DNA of 64,000 bases from Gaiellaceae bacterium. GTDB lineage: Bacteria > Actinomycetota > Thermoleophilia > Gaiellales > Gaiellaceae. Of the stretch, positions 17,665-27,425 are shown one piece after another (position 1 is the stretch's first letter; each line of letters begins with the position of its first letter). The notes under the pieces were generated by a model. That model made no database searches. It was not told the DNA's origin and was given only the letters and a program-made list of their open reading frames with translations. The stretch spans positions 1,178,001 to 1,242,000 of the forward strand of contig BPGK01000001.1 of the NCBI GenBank assembly GCA_026002995.1, given 5' to 3'. A program made the position numbers and the translations under genes.

Positions 17665-18660
17665 GTGGGGGACGCCGATCGCTCCACTCCCGATCGCAAC
17701 CTCGCGCTCGAGCTCGTCCGCGTGACCGAGTCGGCCGCGACGTTCGCCGCCCGTTGGATCGGGCGCGGAGACAAGGTCGCCGCCGACCAGGCCGCCGTCG
17801 ACGCCATGCGCTTGCTGCTCGACACGGTGTCGATGCGCGGCGTCGTCGTGATCGGGGAGGGGGAGAAGGACGAGGCGCCGATGCTCTACAACGGCGAGGA
17901 GGTAGGCGACGGCACCGGTCCGGAGGTCGACGTCGCCGTCGACCCGCTCGAGGGGACGCGCCTGACGGCCTACGGCATGCCCGGCGCTATCTCGGTCATC
18001 GCCGTCTCGGAGCGGGGGACGATGTTCTTCCCCGGAGCCGCTCTCTACATGGACAAGATCGCGGTCGGTCCCGACGCGGCCGACGCGATCGACATCGAGG
18101 CTTCGCCGACCGAGAACCTCGAGCGGGTAGCGGAAGCGAAGCGCGTCGACGTCAACGACCTCACCGTCGTCGTCCTGGAGCGCGATCGTCACGAGGCCCT
18201 CATCGCCGAGCTCCGCGAGGCCGGCGCGCGCGTCAACCTCATCCGCGACGGGGACGTCGCGCCTTCCATCGCCGCCGCGCAGCCCGGCACCGGTGTGGAT
18301 CTGCTCATGGGCATCGGCGGAACCCCGGAGGGTGTCATCTCGGCGGCCGCGATCAAGTGCCTGGGCGGCGCGATGCAGGGGAAGCTCTGGCCTCGGAACG
18401 ACGACGAGCGCCGCCGGCTCGTCGAGGCCGGCTACGACGTCGACGCCGTGCTCACCCACGACGACCTCGTCCGAGGCGACGACGTCTTCGTCGCGGCGAC
18501 CGGCGTGACCGGCGGGTCGCTCCTCCGCGGCGTGCGCGTCGTCGGCGACCGCGTCGAGACCGAGTCGATCGTCATGCGCTCGCGCTCGGGCACCGTGCGC
18601 CGCATCGTCGCCTCCCACCCCCTGACGAAGATCCAGAGCCTGCTGAAAGGAGCACGTTGA
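17665..18660 (+). CDS. glpX: Fructose-1,6-bisphosphatase, class II (GlpX)
   Basis: This gluconeogenic phosphatase removes phosphate from C1 of fructose 1,6-bisphosphate. The 331-residue protein has the GlpX signatures [28 protein letters not shown] with metal-binding acids, VDPLEGT, and [15 protein letters not shown]. The in-frame ATG at 17656 would add three residues, but it overlaps the -10 hexamer, so GTG 17665 is preferred. The TGA overlaps the aldolase ATG, so FBPase and aldolase are co-translated, which suggests a gluconeogenic unit. Confidence 0.96.
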   Translation: MGDADRSTPDRNLALELVRVTESAATFAARWIGRGDKVAADQAAVDAMRLLLDTVSMRGVVVIGEGEKDEAPMLYNGEEVGDGTGPEVDVAVDPLEGTRLTAYGMPGAISVIAVSERGTMFFPGAALYMDKIAVGPDAADAIDIEASPTENLERVAEAKRVDVNDLTVVVLERDRHEALIAELREAGARVNLIRDGDVAPSIAAAQPGTGVDLLMGIGGTPEGVISAAAIKCLGGAMQGKLWPRNDDERRRLVEAGYDVDAVLTHDDLVRGDDVFVAATGVTGGSLLRGVRVVGDRVETESIVMRSRSGTVRRIVASHPLTKIQSLLKGAR

Positions 18661-19682
18661 TGTCGTCCACCGAGCTGCACGAGACCGCACGCGCGATCGT
18701 CGCCGACCACAAGGGCATCCTCGCGGCGGACGAGAGCACAGGCACGATGACGAAGCGCCTCGACTCCATCGGAGTCGAGTCGACCCCCGAGAACCGGCGC
18801 GCCTTCCGCGGCCTCCTCTTTTCCGCCCCCGGGATGGAGGAGTACATCGGCGGCGTCATCCTCTACGACGAGACGATCCGGCAGTCCGCCGACGACGGGA
18901 CGCCCTTCCCCGAGCTTCTCGCCGCGAAGGGCGTGATCCCGGGGATCAAGGTCGACACGGGCGCGCACGACCTCGCCGGCTTCCCCGGCGAGAAGGTGAC
19001 CGAGGGCCTCGACGGCCTCCGTGGGCGGCTCGAGGAGTACCGGAGCCTGGGCGCCCGCTTCGCGAAGTGGCGCGCCGTCATCACGATCGGAGAGGGCATC
19101 CCCACGAGCGCCTGCATCGAGGCGAACGCCCACGCGCTCGCCCGCTACGCGGCGCTCTGTCAGGAGCAGGGACTCGTCCCGATCGTCGAGCCCGAGGTCC
19201 TCATGGACGGCGACCACACGATCGATCGCTGCTACGAGGTGACCGCGCAGACGCTGCACGCGGTCTACGACCAGCTCTTCCGCTTCGAGGTCGACCTGCG
19301 AGGGACGCTCCTCAAGCCGAACATGGTCATCTCGGGGAAGGGTTGTCCGGAGCATGCGTCGGCGGCCGAAATCGCCGAGAAGACGATCCGCTGCTTCCTC
19401 GACCACGTTCCGGCCTCGGTGCCCGGGATCGTCTTCCTCTCCGGCGGCCAGTCCGAGCTCGAGGCGACGGAGAACCTGAACGCCATCAACCGCGTCGGCG
19501 GCCCCTGGACGCTCTCCTTCTCCTACGGACGGGCGCTCCAGGCCTCGGCCCTCGCGTCGTGGGGTGGCGACCCGTCGAACGCGGAGGCGGCGCAGGCGGC
19601 GTTCGTCCACCGGGCGCGCATGAACTCGCTCGCGGTCGCCGGGCAGTGGAGCGCCGAGCTCGAGCAGCCGGTCGCGGCGTAG
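18660..19682 (+). CDS. fba: Fructose-bisphosphate aldolase, class I
   Basis: This Schiff-base aldolase cleaves or forms fructose 1,6-bisphosphate. The 340-residue protein matches eukaryote-like class I aldolases: GILAADESTGTM near residue 20, KWRAVI (Lys), EPEVLMDG, and LLKPNMV with the Schiff-base Lys. FLSGGQSE and SFSYGRALQ follow. A ribosome binding site AAAGGAG is 7 bases upstream of the ATG, which overlaps the glpX stop (TGATG). Class I enzymes are less common in bacteria than class II. No metal-binding histidines of class II are present. Confidence 0.96.
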   Translation: MSSTELHETARAIVADHKGILAADESTGTMTKRLDSIGVESTPENRRAFRGLLFSAPGMEEYIGGVILYDETIRQSADDGTPFPELLAAKGVIPGIKVDTGAHDLAGFPGEKVTEGLDGLRGRLEEYRSLGARFAKWRAVITIGEGIPTSACIEANAHALARYAALCQEQGLVPIVEPEVLMDGDHTIDRCYEVTAQTLHAVYDQLFRFEVDLRGTLLKPNMVISGKGCPEHASAAEIAEKTIRCFLDHVPASVPGIVFLSGGQSELEATENLNAINRVGGPWTLSFSYGRALQASALASWGGDPSNAEAAQAAFVHRARMNSLAVAGQWSAELEQPVAA

Positions 19683-19703
19683 GGCGAGGCTCGCCTCGCC
19701 CGC

Positions 19704-21851
19704 ATGACGTCGTCCGCTCCCGTCTCCGACCTCGACCCGCTCGAGGAGCACCTCCTCGCGTCCCTGCGCGCCCTCGCCCCGCCGCCCGAGCCGCAGCCGG
19801 TTCCTCCCGAGGCGGAGGCCATGTGGCGCGCCCAGGTGGCGAGTCGGCAGGCGGACTACGCCGCCCGCTGGCTCGCCGAGCACGGCCGGAGCTTCTACTC
19901 GATCGGCTCCGCGGGCCACGAGGCGAACGCTGCGCTCGCCTTCGCGACGCGCCTCGACGATCCCGCGCTCCTCCACTACCGCTCGGGGGCCTTCTACCTC
20001 GCGCGCGCCGAGCGGGCGGGGATCGACGGCGTGCTCGACATTCTCCTCGGCGTCGTTGCGGCCGCAGACGAGCCGATCGCAGGCGGTCGCCACAAGGTCT
20101 TCGGACGACGAGAGCTCGCGATCATCCCCATGACCTCGACCATCGCCTCGCACCTGCCGCGGGCGGTGGGAATCGCCTTCGCGATCGAGCGCGCTGCTCG
20201 CCTCGGCATCGCCTCGGCGTGGCCGAGTGACGCGATCGTGCTGTGCTCGTTCGGCGACGCCTCGGTGAACCACGCGACGGCCCAGGCGGCGCTCAACACC
20301 GCCTGCCACGTCGTCTACCAGCGACTCCCGCTTCCGCTCCTCCTCGTCTGCGAGGACAACGGGCTCGGCATCAGCGTTCCCACCCCCGAGGGCTGGGTCG
20401 AGCGTGCGCTCCGCGCACGGCCGGAGCTCCGCTACGCGCAGGCCGACGGATCGGATCCCGCCCTCGTCCTCGAGACCGCCCGCGAGCTCGCGCGCGTCGT
20501 CCGCGAGGAGCGACGCCCGGCCGTGCTCCATCTCCGCACCGTGCGCTACCTGAGCCACGCGGGAGCGGATGCGGAGATCGCCTACCGCACGCCGCAGGCG
20601 ATCCGCGCCGACTACGCCCGCGATCCCCTCCTCGGCACCGCCCGCTGGCTCGTCTCCTCCGGCAGGCACACCGGGGAGTCGCTCGCCGCCGACTACCTCG
20701 CGGCGCGCGAGGTGGTGCGGGCGAAAGCGCTCGCGGCGGTGGGGCACCCCCAGCTCGCGACGGCGGAGGAGGTGCTGGCGCCCCTCGCGCCGCGGACGCC
20801 GACGGCGGTTCGCCGGGCCGCGGAGTCCGTCGCGCTCGAGCCCGGCGAGCCGCTCACCCTCGCTCAGGCCGTGAACGCCGCCCTCGCGGCGACGCTCGAG
20901 GCGGTTCCGGAGGCGCTCGTCTTCGGGGAGGACGTCGCCGTGAAGGGCGGCGTCTACGGCGTCACGCGCGGGCTCCATGCGCGCTTCGGCGCCGCGCGTG
21001 TGTTCGACACGCTGCTCGACGAGACCTCCATCCTCGGGCTCGCGCTCGGGACGGCCGTGAGCGGCTTCCTCCCGATCCCCGAGATCCAGTACCTCGCCTA
21101 CCTCCACAACGCCGAAGACCAACTCCGCGGCGAGGCTGCGACGCTGCAGTTCTTCTCGCAGGGCCAGTACCGCAACGGCATGGTCGTGCGCATTGCGGGC
21201 TACGGCTACCAGCGCGGCTTCGGCGGGCACTTCCACAACGACGACGCGGTTGGCGTCCTCCGGGACATCCCGGGCCTCGTCATCGCCTCGCCCGCGCGGC
21301 CGGACGATGCTGCCGCGATGCTCGCGACCTGCGTCGCCGCCGCCCGCGTCGACGGCAGCGTCTGCGTCTTCCTCGAGCCGATCGCGCTCTACCACACGCG
21401 CGACCTCCTCGAGGAGGGCGACGAGGGCTGGGTCGCGCCGCTTCGTCCCGAGCACCTTCCGATCGGATCGGCGGCGACGTACTTCGAGGGGCGCGACCTC
21501 ACGATCGTTACCTGGGCGAACGGCCTCCGTCTCTCGCTGCGCGTTGCGCGCAGGCTCGCGGCGCGCGGCATCCACCCGCGGGTCGTCGACCTGCGCTGGC
21601 TCGCACCGCTCCCCGTCGAGGACGTGCTCCGCGAGGCCGAGGCCACGGGCCGCGTGCTCGTCGTCGACGAGACGCGTCGGACGGGTGGCGTCTCGGAGGG
21701 GATCCTCGCAGCGCTCGTCGATACCGGCTTCGCGGGGCGGATGGCGCGGGTCGCGAGCAAGGACTCGTTCGTGCCGCTCGGGGACGCTGCCGCGCTCGTC
21801 CTCGTCTCCGAGGACGAGATCGAGCAGGCCGCGCTCGCGCTCGTCTCCTGA
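19704..21851 (+). CDS. 2-oxo acid dehydrogenase E1, alpha and beta subunits fused
   Basis: This 715-residue protein is a ThDP-dependent E1 of the branched-chain/pyruvate dehydrogenase type. Residues 45-365 form the alpha half (GSAGHEANAAL, the ThDP motif around SFGDASVNHATAQ, where GDG is GDA, then CEDNGLGIS). Residues 385-710 form the beta half (FGEDVAVKGGVYGVT, IQYLAYLHNAEDQLRGE, GYGYQRGFGGHFHN, VVDLRWLAPLP). Other E1 proteins of this kind are usually two chains. No E2 or E3 gene is adjacent, so the partner and the exact substrate are open. It starts 21 bases after fba and may be in its operon. Confidence 0.9.
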   Translation: MTSSAPVSDLDPLEEHLLASLRALAPPPEPQPVPPEAEAMWRAQVASRQADYAARWLAEHGRSFYSIGSAGHEANAALAFATRLDDPALLHYRSGAFYLARAERAGIDGVLDILLGVVAAADEPIAGGRHKVFGRRELAIIPMTSTIASHLPRAVGIAFAIERAARLGIASAWPSDAIVLCSFGDASVNHATAQAALNTACHVVYQRLPLPLLLVCEDNGLGISVPTPEGWVERALRARPELRYAQADGSDPALVLETARELARVVREERRPAVLHLRTVRYLSHAGADAEIAYRTPQAIRADYARDPLLGTARWLVSSGRHTGESLAADYLAAREVVRAKALAAVGHPQLATAEEVLAPLAPRTPTAVRRAAESVALEPGEPLTLAQAVNAALAATLEAVPEALVFGEDVAVKGGVYGVTRGLHARFGAARVFDTLLDETSILGLALGTAVSGFLPIPEIQYLAYLHNAEDQLRGEAATLQFFSQGQYRNGMVVRIAGYGYQRGFGGHFHNDDAVGVLRDIPGLVIASPARPDDAAAMLATCVAAARVDGSVCVFLEPIALYHTRDLLEEGDEGWVAPLRPEHLPIGSAATYFEGRDLTIVTWANGLRLSLRVARRLAARGIHPRVVDLRWLAPLPVEDVLREAEATGRVLVVDETRRTGGVSEGILAALVDTGFAGRMARVASKDSFVPLGDAAALVLVSEDEIEQAALALVS

Positions 21852-21883
21852 GCCTTCGGGTCCGAGCCGACCGCGGCGAGGCG

Positions 21884-22429
21884 TCAGCCGCTGCGGCGCC
21901 GCAGCTCGTCTTCGACCGCGGCGGGGTCGAGGCCGCGTGCCGCGAGCAGGACGTACGTGTGGAACCAGAGGTCGGCGATCTCGGAGACGAGGCGCTCGTC
22001 GTCTTCCCCGACGGCGGCGAGCGCGACTTCGAGAGCCTCCTCGCCGACCTTCCGCGCCGCCGCCTCGACTCCCGCTTCGAGCAGCGAGGCGACGTACGAG
22101 CCGGCGGGGCGCGTCGCGGCGCGCTCGGCCACCGTTCGCCAGAGCCACGGCGCGAAGCAGGAGACCGCGCCCGTGTGGCACGCCGGCCCGGCCGGTCGCA
22201 CGCGCACGAGGATCGCGTCGCCGTCGCAGTCCTCGCGCAGCTCCTCCACCGCGAGCGTGTTTCCCGACGTCTCGCCCTTCCGCCAGAGGCGCTTCCGGGA
22301 ACGGCTGAAGAAGTGCGCCTCGCCGGTCTCGCGCGTGAGCCGGAGCGCGTCGTCGTCCATCCACGCGAGCATGAGCACGCGTCCGCTCGCCGCGTCCTGG
22401 ACGATCGCAGCCCGCAGGTCAGGCTGCAT
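21884..22429 (-). CDS. hisIE: Phosphoribosyl-AMP cyclohydrolase / phosphoribosyl-ATP pyrophosphohydrolase (HisIE)
   Basis: This bifunctional enzyme carries out histidine steps 2 and 3. Residues 1-95 are HisI, with [28 protein letters not shown] and the metal ligands in DCDGDA and the two Cys of [11 protein letters not shown]. Residues 100-181 are HisE, with [13 protein letters not shown] and [13 protein letters not shown]. The order and length (181) match other HisIE fusions. It overlaps hisF by 11 bases and is the last gene of the minus-strand his operon. Confidence 0.96.
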   Translation of the reverse strand: MQPDLRAAIVQDAASGRVLMLAWMDDDALRLTRETGEAHFFSRSRKRLWRKGETSGNTLAVEELREDCDGDAILVRVRPAGPACHTGAVSCFAPWLWRTVAERAATRPAGSYVASLLEAGVEAAARKVGEEALEVALAAVGEDDERLVSEIADLWFHTYVLLAARGLDPAAVEDELRRRSG

Positions 22430-23162
22430 CGCGCAGCGGCACCCCGAGGCCGCGGAGCTCGGCTCGGAGCGAGCGCAGCCGCTCCGGATCCTCGTGGACG
22501 ATGGAGGCGAGGAGCGCGGCCTGGGCGATCTCGAGCGCCTCGGCGACGTGGGTCGCCGTGCCCGCGCCCCCCGAGGCGATGACCGGGATCGAGACGGCGT
22601 CCGCGACGGCCCGGGTGAGCTCGAGGTCGTAGCCCGCGCGGGTCCCGTCGGCGTCGATGGAGGTGAGCAGGATCTCACCGGCGCCTCGGCTCTCCGCCTC
22701 GCGCGCCCAGGAGACGGCGTCCCGTCCGGTGGGCGTCGTGCCCGCGCGGGAGAAGACCTGTCCACCGGCGGCGTCGATCGCGACGACCACCGCCTGGGAG
22801 CCGAGGAGGGAGGCGAGCTCGCCGATCAGCTCCGGTCGCTGGAGAGCCGCGCTGTTGACGGCGATCTTGTCCGCCCCCGCGCGCAGGAGCGCCTCCGCGT
22901 CGGCGAGCGAGCGCACGCCGCCCCCGACGGTGAACGGGATCGCGAGGGCGTCGGCGACGCGGGCGACGAGCTCCGCGAGGAGCGGACGCTCCTCCACCGT
23001 GGCGGCGACGTCGAGGTAGACGAGCTCGTCGGCGCCCGCATCGGAGTAGGCGCCTCCGAGCTCGACCGGGTCGCCGACCTCGCGGAGGCCCTGGAAGCGA
23101 ACGCCCTTGACGACGCGGCCGCCCGCGACGTCGAGGCACGGAATCAGGCGCGGGAGAGGCAC
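22419..23162 (-). CDS. hisF: Imidazole glycerol phosphate synthase, cyclase subunit
   Basis: HisF uses ammonia from HisH to close the imidazole ring. The 247-residue TIM barrel carries the two catalytic Asp residues in PCLDVAGG (about residue 10) and VVAIDAAGG (about residue 128), plus the phosphate loops VGGGVRS and ASGGAGT. GTG at 23162 is the start that gives the conserved [10 protein letters not shown]-terminus. It overlaps hisH by 19 bases, so the two subunits of the synthase are coupled. Confidence 0.97.
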   Translation of the reverse strand: MPLPRLIPCLDVAGGRVVKGVRFQGLREVGDPVELGGAYSDAGADELVYLDVAATVEERPLLAELVARVADALAIPFTVGGGVRSLADAEALLRAGADKIAVNSAALQRPELIGELASLLGSQAVVVAIDAAGGQVFSRAGTTPTGRDAVSWAREAESRGAGEILLTSIDADGTRAGYDLELTRAVADAVSIPVIASGGAGTATHVAEALEIAQAALLASIVHEDPERLRSLRAELRGLGVPLRDAA

Positions 23163-23695
23163 TGCTCCAGGAAGCGCGCTCCCGCGGGGCCGCTCTTCTC
23201 GGGGTGGAACTGGACGCCGAGGAAGCTCCCGGCGCGCGCGATCGCTACGACGCCCTCGGACGTGGCGGTCGCCGCCTCCGTCTCGGCCGCGTACGAGTGG
23301 GCGAAGTAGAAGGCGTCGCCGCCGGGCTCGACACGCGCCCAGCCGATGCGAGGGACCCGACCCGAGCGGAGCCGGACGGCGCGTCCGGGAAGGAGGCCGA
23401 GCCCGCGCACGCCGCCGTCCTCCTCCGTCTCCTCGAGCGCGAGCTGGAGGCCGAGGCAGATGCCGAGGGTAGGCCCGCCGGCCTCGACCCGCTGCCTGAG
23501 CGCCTCGTCGAGCCCGGCGGCGCAGAGCCCTGCGAGCGCGCTCGCGGCGGACCCGACTCCCGGGAGCACCGCGAGGTCGGCGCCGAGCACGTCGGCGGGC
23601 TCGCGCGTGGAGGCCACGTCGACCCCGAGCCGCCGGAAGGCAGCGAGCACCGAGCGCACGTTGCCGGCTCCGTAGTCGCAGACCGCGACCTTCAC
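23144..23695 (-). CDS. hisH: Imidazole glycerol phosphate synthase, glutamine amidotransferase subunit
   Basis: HisH releases ammonia from glutamine for HisF. The 183-residue protein is a class I amidotransferase with the nucleophile Cys in LGICLGLQL, the catalytic His-Glu pair in GVQFHPEKS, and the start [11 protein letters not shown] typical of HisH. The glycines of PGVGSA form the oxyanion region. It starts at a GTG that overlaps the end of the hisCB gene by 4 bases. Confidence 0.97.
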   Translation of the reverse strand: MKVAVCDYGAGNVRSVLAAFRRLGVDVASTREPADVLGADLAVLPGVGSAASALAGLCAAGLDEALRQRVEAGGPTLGICLGLQLALEETEEDGGVRGLGLLPGRAVRLRSGRVPRIGWARVEPGGDAFYFAHSYAAETEAATATSEGVVAIARAGSFLGVQFHPEKSGPAGARFLEQCLSRA

Positions 23696-25224
23696 AGGAT
23701 CCCCTTCGTCGAGGGGACGCCGACGCCCTCGGGCCGAACCGCGGCCCTGAGCGCGCGACCGACCGCCTTGAAGGCCGCCTCGGCGACGTGGTGGGGGTCG
23801 CGTCCGCTCGACTCGACGTGGAGTCCGGCGCGCGCGGCCTGGGCGAAGCTGCCCAGGACGTGCTCGGCGAGGCCGGGGTCGAGCGCGAGGGAGAGCTCGC
23901 TCCAGGGCCGTCCGCCGAGGTCGATCGTCGCGCGCGCGAGCGCGTCGTCCATGGGCACCGCCGCCTCGCCGTAGCGCGCGATCCCCCGCCGGTCGCCGAG
24001 CGCGCGGTCGAGCGCCTGGCCGAGCGCGAGCGCCGCGTCCTCGGCGGTGTGGTGGTCGCCTGTCTCGAGGTCGCCGGCTCCCTCGAGGACGAGGTCGAGG
24101 CCGGCGTGGAAGGCGAGTTGCTCGAGGAGGTGGTCGTAGAGGCCGGCCCCGGTCGCGACCCGGACACGCCCGGCGCCGTCGAGCGCGAGCCGCACGCGCA
24201 GCGCGGTCTCCGCCGTCGCGCGGAGGTGACGGACACGCCGTCCTCCGGCTGCGGCGACGGGGGCAGGCCGATCGAGCGCGCGCGCGAGCGCCTCGAGCAG
24301 GAGGTCGTCGTCCTCGCGATCGCGCACGGTGATCCGGATCGCCTCGGGGAAGAGCCGGACGACGATCCCGTGCCGGAGCAGCTGCTCGGCGAGCGCCTCC
24401 GGCTCTGCGACGGGAACGTAGAGGAAGTTCCCGCACGAGGGGAGAGGCGAGAGGCCGAGCGCGCGGAGGGCCTCGGCGAGCCGCTCTCGCTCCGCGATCT
24501 CCTCGGTGAGGTCGGGAGGGTCGGCGAGCGCGGCGAGGGCGAGCGCGGCGGAGAGGGTGGAGACGGCGAGCGGCGACTGCCGGAGAGTGAGCTCGGCGGC
24601 GATCTCCCGTGAGGCGAGCGCGTACCCGACTCTGGCGCCCGCGAGGCCGAATGCCTTCGAGAAGGTCCGGATGACGACGATCTCCTCCTCCTCGACGAGC
24701 GGAACGAGCGTCTCACCCGCGTACTCCCCGTACGCCTCGTCGACGACGAGCGGGCGATCCTCGGGCACCGGCCCGAGCTCACCCGTCGGGTTGTTCGGCC
24801 GGCAGCAGAACGTGACCGTCGGACTCTCGTCCCGGACGTCGGCGCCGGCGAGCCCCGCGGCAATGCGGTACAGGGGGTAGGTCGGCTCGCCCACGACCCG
24901 CACGCGATCGCCGGGACCGGCGAAGGCGCGGGCGCAGAGGAGGATGAGGTCGTCGGCCCCGGCGCCGAGGACGATGTTCTCGGGCGCCAGTCCGGTATGT
25001 CGCGCGAGCGCATGCGTGAGCTCGATGTGCCCTCCGTGCGCGTAGCTGTTCACGTCTGCGAGCGCGCCTGCGATCGTGCCCGGGCGAGCGGCGGGCGGTG
25101 GCCAGGGCCGCGTGTTCCCGTCGAAGCGGACGATCTCGAGCGGGTCGAGCCCAGTGCGGCGGGCGAGCTCCTCGGTGGAGGGAGCCCATCGGTAGGGGGC
25201 AAAGGAGGGGGGGAGCGGTCTCAC
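23692..25224 (-). CDS. hisCB: HisC-HisB fusion: histidinol-phosphate aminotransferase + imidazoleglycerol-phosphate dehydratase
   Basis: This single 510-residue reading frame holds two histidine enzymes that are normally separate. Residues 1-325 are HisC, a fold-type I PLP aminotransferase, with [32 protein letters not shown] and the PLP Lys in [16 protein letters not shown]. Residues 330-510 are HisB dehydratase, with [22 protein letters not shown] and [12 protein letters not shown] as the manganese-binding motifs. No stop or start is needed at the junction. The more familiar HisB fusion (E. coli) joins it to a phosphatase, not to HisC. The start GTG overlaps the hisD stop. Confidence 0.94.
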   Translation of the reverse strand: MRPLPPSFAPYRWAPSTEELARRTGLDPLEIVRFDGNTRPWPPPAARPGTIAGALADVNSYAHGGHIELTHALARHTGLAPENIVLGAGADDLILLCARAFAGPGDRVRVVGEPTYPLYRIAAGLAGADVRDESPTVTFCCRPNNPTGELGPVPEDRPLVVDEAYGEYAGETLVPLVEEEEIVVIRTFSKAFGLAGARVGYALASREIAAELTLRQSPLAVSTLSAALALAALADPPDLTEEIAERERLAEALRALGLSPLPSCGNFLYVPVAEPEALAEQLLRHGIVVRLFPEAIRITVRDREDDDLLLEALARALDRPAPVAAAGGRRVRHLRATAETALRVRLALDGAGRVRVATGAGLYDHLLEQLAFHAGLDLVLEGAGDLETGDHHTAEDAALALGQALDRALGDRRGIARYGEAAVPMDDALARATIDLGGRPWSELSLALDPGLAEHVLGSFAQAARAGLHVESSGRDPHHVAEAAFKAVGRALRAAVRPEGVGVPSTKGIL

Positions 25225-26243
25225 CGTCGAGCCGCCTCCGCGTGCGCCGGCATGCCTTCGACGGCAGCCAACGCCTCGATTGTGGGGAGGAGGCGCTCGA
25301 GTCCTTCCTGCGTGAGCCGCTGCACGGTGACGGGCTTGAGGAACGTCTCCAGACCGAGACCACCGACCGCCCGCGCCCAGCCGCCCGTCGGGAGGACGTG
25401 GTTGCCGCCCGTCGCGTAGTCGCCCGCAGCCACCGGTGACCAGGAGCCGACGAAGACCGCGCCGGCGTTGCGGACGCGGTCTGCCAGGGACTCCGGGCCT
25501 TCCCCGAGGAGGACGAGGTGCTCGGGCGCCGTCTGCTCGATCTCCGCGAGGACGGGCCCGAGGTCGCCGTCCGCGCGCACGAGCCGACAGACGCTGTCTT
25601 GCCCGTGTTCGGCCTGTGCGGCGAGCTCGAGCTCGGCGACGTGCTCGTCGGCGTCTGCGCCCGCGACGACGAGCACCTCCGAGGGGCCCGCCGGAAGGTC
25701 GATCGCGACGTCGCGCGAGACGAGGAGCTTCGCCTCGTTCACGTACGCGCTCCCGGGACCGACGATCTTGTCGACCGCTGCGATCGACTCGGTCCCGTAG
25801 GCGAGCGCGGCGATCGCCTGAGGGCCGCCGAGCGCCCACACCTCCTCGATGTCGAGGAGGGTCGCGGCGGCGGCGACCGTCTCGGCGCCGCTCGGCGGCG
25901 TGCAGACGACGATCCGCTCGACGCCTGCGACCCGGGCCGGCACCGCGCACATGACCAGGGTCGAGACGAGACCGCGCGGGACGTAGATCCCGACGGAGCG
26001 CAGGGGCACCCACCGCCGCTCGAGGCGCACGCCCGGCTCGATCTCGAGCTCGACGTCGACGGGGCGCTGCGCGGCGTGCCAGCGCTCGACCCGGTCGGCG
26101 AGCGCGAGGATCGCCTCCTTCGGAACCTCGCCGGCGGCCTGCGCCCGGGTCGGCTCGACCCCATCCAGCCGGCGCGCCCACTCGAGGAGGGCGGCGTCGC
26201 CGCGTCGGCGGACGTCCTCGACGATGCGGGCGACGTCACTCAC
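25221..26243 (-). CDS. hisD: Histidinol dehydrogenase, compact N-terminus
   Basis: HisD performs the last two oxidations to histidine. The protein is 340 residues against about 420-440 usually. It starts at the conserved helix IVEDVRRRGDAALLEW, so the usual 80-residue N-terminal arm is reduced. The NAD-binding YVPRGL, the KIVGPGSAYVNEAK strand, DLPAGPSEVLV, the zinc ligands Gln/His in AAQAEHG, the Asp in AAGDYATGGNHVLPT and the C-terminal His of EGMPAHAEA are all present. It overlaps hisG by 4 bases (ATGA). Confidence 0.95.
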   Translation of the reverse strand: MSDVARIVEDVRRRGDAALLEWARRLDGVEPTRAQAAGEVPKEAILALADRVERWHAAQRPVDVELEIEPGVRLERRWVPLRSVGIYVPRGLVSTLVMCAVPARVAGVERIVVCTPPSGAETVAAAATLLDIEEVWALGGPQAIAALAYGTESIAAVDKIVGPGSAYVNEAKLLVSRDVAIDLPAGPSEVLVVAGADADEHVAELELAAQAEHGQDSVCRLVRADGDLGPVLAEIEQTAPEHLVLLGEGPESLADRVRNAGAVFVGSWSPVAAGDYATGGNHVLPTGGWARAVGGLGLETFLKPVTVQRLTQEGLERLLPTIEALAAVEGMPAHAEAARR

Positions 26244-27079
26244 GCGAGCATCCGCTCGACGGGGAGGAGGAGGATGGAGGAGCCGCCGGCCGCCTCGAGC
26301 GCAGGGAGCACGCTCCAGACATCTCCGGCCGGCACGAGCGCGTGCACGGCGACCATGCCGGGCTCGGCGAGGGGGAGGACGCTCGGCGCGCGCGAGCCGG
26401 GAACGAGCGCGCAGATCTCCTCGAGCGCCGACTCCGGCGCGTTGAGCATGAGGTAGCGCGTCGCGCGCGCGTCGACGACGCTGCGCAGGATGCGAGCGAG
26501 GGTGTCCGCACGGCCGTCGCCGTCGGCGCGGCCGACGAGCACCGCCTCGGAGGAGAGGAGGACGCCGACCGAGCGCAGACCGTTCGTCCGGAGCGTGCTC
26601 CCGCTCGAGACGAGGTCGACGATGGCGTCTGCGAGCCCGAGACGAGGCGTGACCTCGACCGCGCCCGTGACCTCGACGACCTCGACCGAGATGCCGCGCT
26701 CCGCGAGCAGTCGGCGTGTGAGCCGAGGGAAGACCGTGGCGATGCGGAGACCCTGGAGGCCGTCGAGCGCGTCGATGGAGGACTCGGTCGGGACCGCGGC
26801 CTCGAGCCGGCAGGAGCCGAACCCGAGCCGCAGGAGCTCGGAGACGGCGGCGCCGCGCTCGTGGACGAGGTCGAGCCCGGTGATCCCGCAGTCGACGACG
26901 CCGTCCTGGACGTACTCGGGGATGTCGGCGGCGCGCACGAGGAGGACGTCGACCGGAGCGTTCCGGCAGGGGAAGGCGAGCGCGCGGTCGCCCGGACGCT
27001 CAGGACCGAGGCCGGCGTCCTCGAGCAGCGCGACGGCCGGATCGCGCAGGCGACCCGAGGCGGGAACGGCGATCCTCAG
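26240..27079 (-). CDS. hisG: ATP phosphoribosyltransferase, long form, probable CTG start
   Basis: HisG commits PRPP and ATP to histidine and is feedback-inhibited by histidine through its C-terminal domain. The 279-residue protein begins LRIAVPASGRL, carries DCGITGLDLV, the PRPP loop DLVSSGSTLRTNGL near residue 155, and a HisG_C regulatory domain after residue 200. No ATG, GTG or TTG fits the conserved N-terminus. A CTG at 27079 does, and it overlaps the TGA of the upstream gene (CTGA), just as other genes here overlap as ATGA or GTGA. Confidence 0.93.
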   Translation of the reverse strand: MRIAVPASGRLRDPAVALLEDAGLGPERPGDRALAFPCRNAPVDVLLVRAADIPEYVQDGVVDCGITGLDLVHERGAAVSELLRLGFGSCRLEAAVPTESSIDALDGLQGLRIATVFPRLTRRLLAERGISVEVVEVTGAVEVTPRLGLADAIVDLVSSGSTLRTNGLRSVGVLLSSEAVLVGRADGDGRADTLARILRSVVDARATRYLMLNAPESALEEICALVPGSRAPSVLPLAEPGMVAVHALVPAGDVWSVLPALEAAGGSSILLLPVERMLA

Positions 27080-27393
27080 GCGCTCGGCGCCGAGCGCGCC
27101 CGCCGCCGGTCGAGCGCCAGCCGGTACCCGCCCTCGCCACGGCGCAGCCACTGCGCCACGCGCGTCACCGTCGTCGTCGATGCTCCCGTCCGCCGTGCCA
27201 CCTCGTGGTAGGGAAGCCCCTCGTCCAGGAGCTGCGCCACCTCCCACCGATGCGTCATCGCCTCGAGCTCTCCGAGCGTGCAGAGGTCGCGCAGGAAGCG
27301 CGCCAGCTCGTCCGTCGTCTCGAGCGAGAGGATCGCCTCCATAAGCTCGGTTGTCGCGCTCGTCTGCCATTCGTGTCGGGGCTCGCTCGCCAT
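27076..27393 (-). CDS. YerC/YecD-type TrpR-like DNA-binding regulator
   Basis: This 105-residue protein belongs to the Trp-repressor-like superfamily. It has the helices ETTDELARFLRDLCTLGELEAMTHRWEVA condensed over residues 24-53, then the helix-turn-helix GLPYHEVARRTGASTTTVTRVAQWLRRG near residues 58-85. It is the first gene of the his operon and overlaps hisG by 4 bases. Its position argues that it controls histidine genes, probably by binding the 27408-27425 dyad in its own promoter. That control is inferred. The ligand is unknown. Confidence 0.92.
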   Translation of the reverse strand: MASEPRHEWQTSATTELMEAILSLETTDELARFLRDLCTLGELEAMTHRWEVAQLLDEGLPYHEVARRTGASTTTVTRVAQWLRRGEGGYRLALDRRRARSAPSA

Positions 27394-27402
27394 GTCGTGG
27401 TC

Positions 27403-27425
27403 TACAGTACCGTATTAGCATGGTA
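27403..27425. promoter_or_regulatory. Divergent his promoter with shared -10 (TACAGTA) and candidate operator
   Basis: TACAGT (27403-27408) reads toward hisA and TACTGT (27409-27404) toward the yerC-like gene, so the two -10 hexamers overlap. An imperfect 18-base dyad with TACC/GGTA ends (27408-27425) runs into the hisA start codon at 27420 and is a plausible binding site for the YerC-like regulator. Confidence 0.45.

Noticed and set aside
18432-22364. A 1310-codon open frame on the minus strand opposite glpX, fba and the E1 gene
   Set aside because: It is antisense to clear enzymes, with biased Arg/Glu/Asp composition and no recognisable motif.
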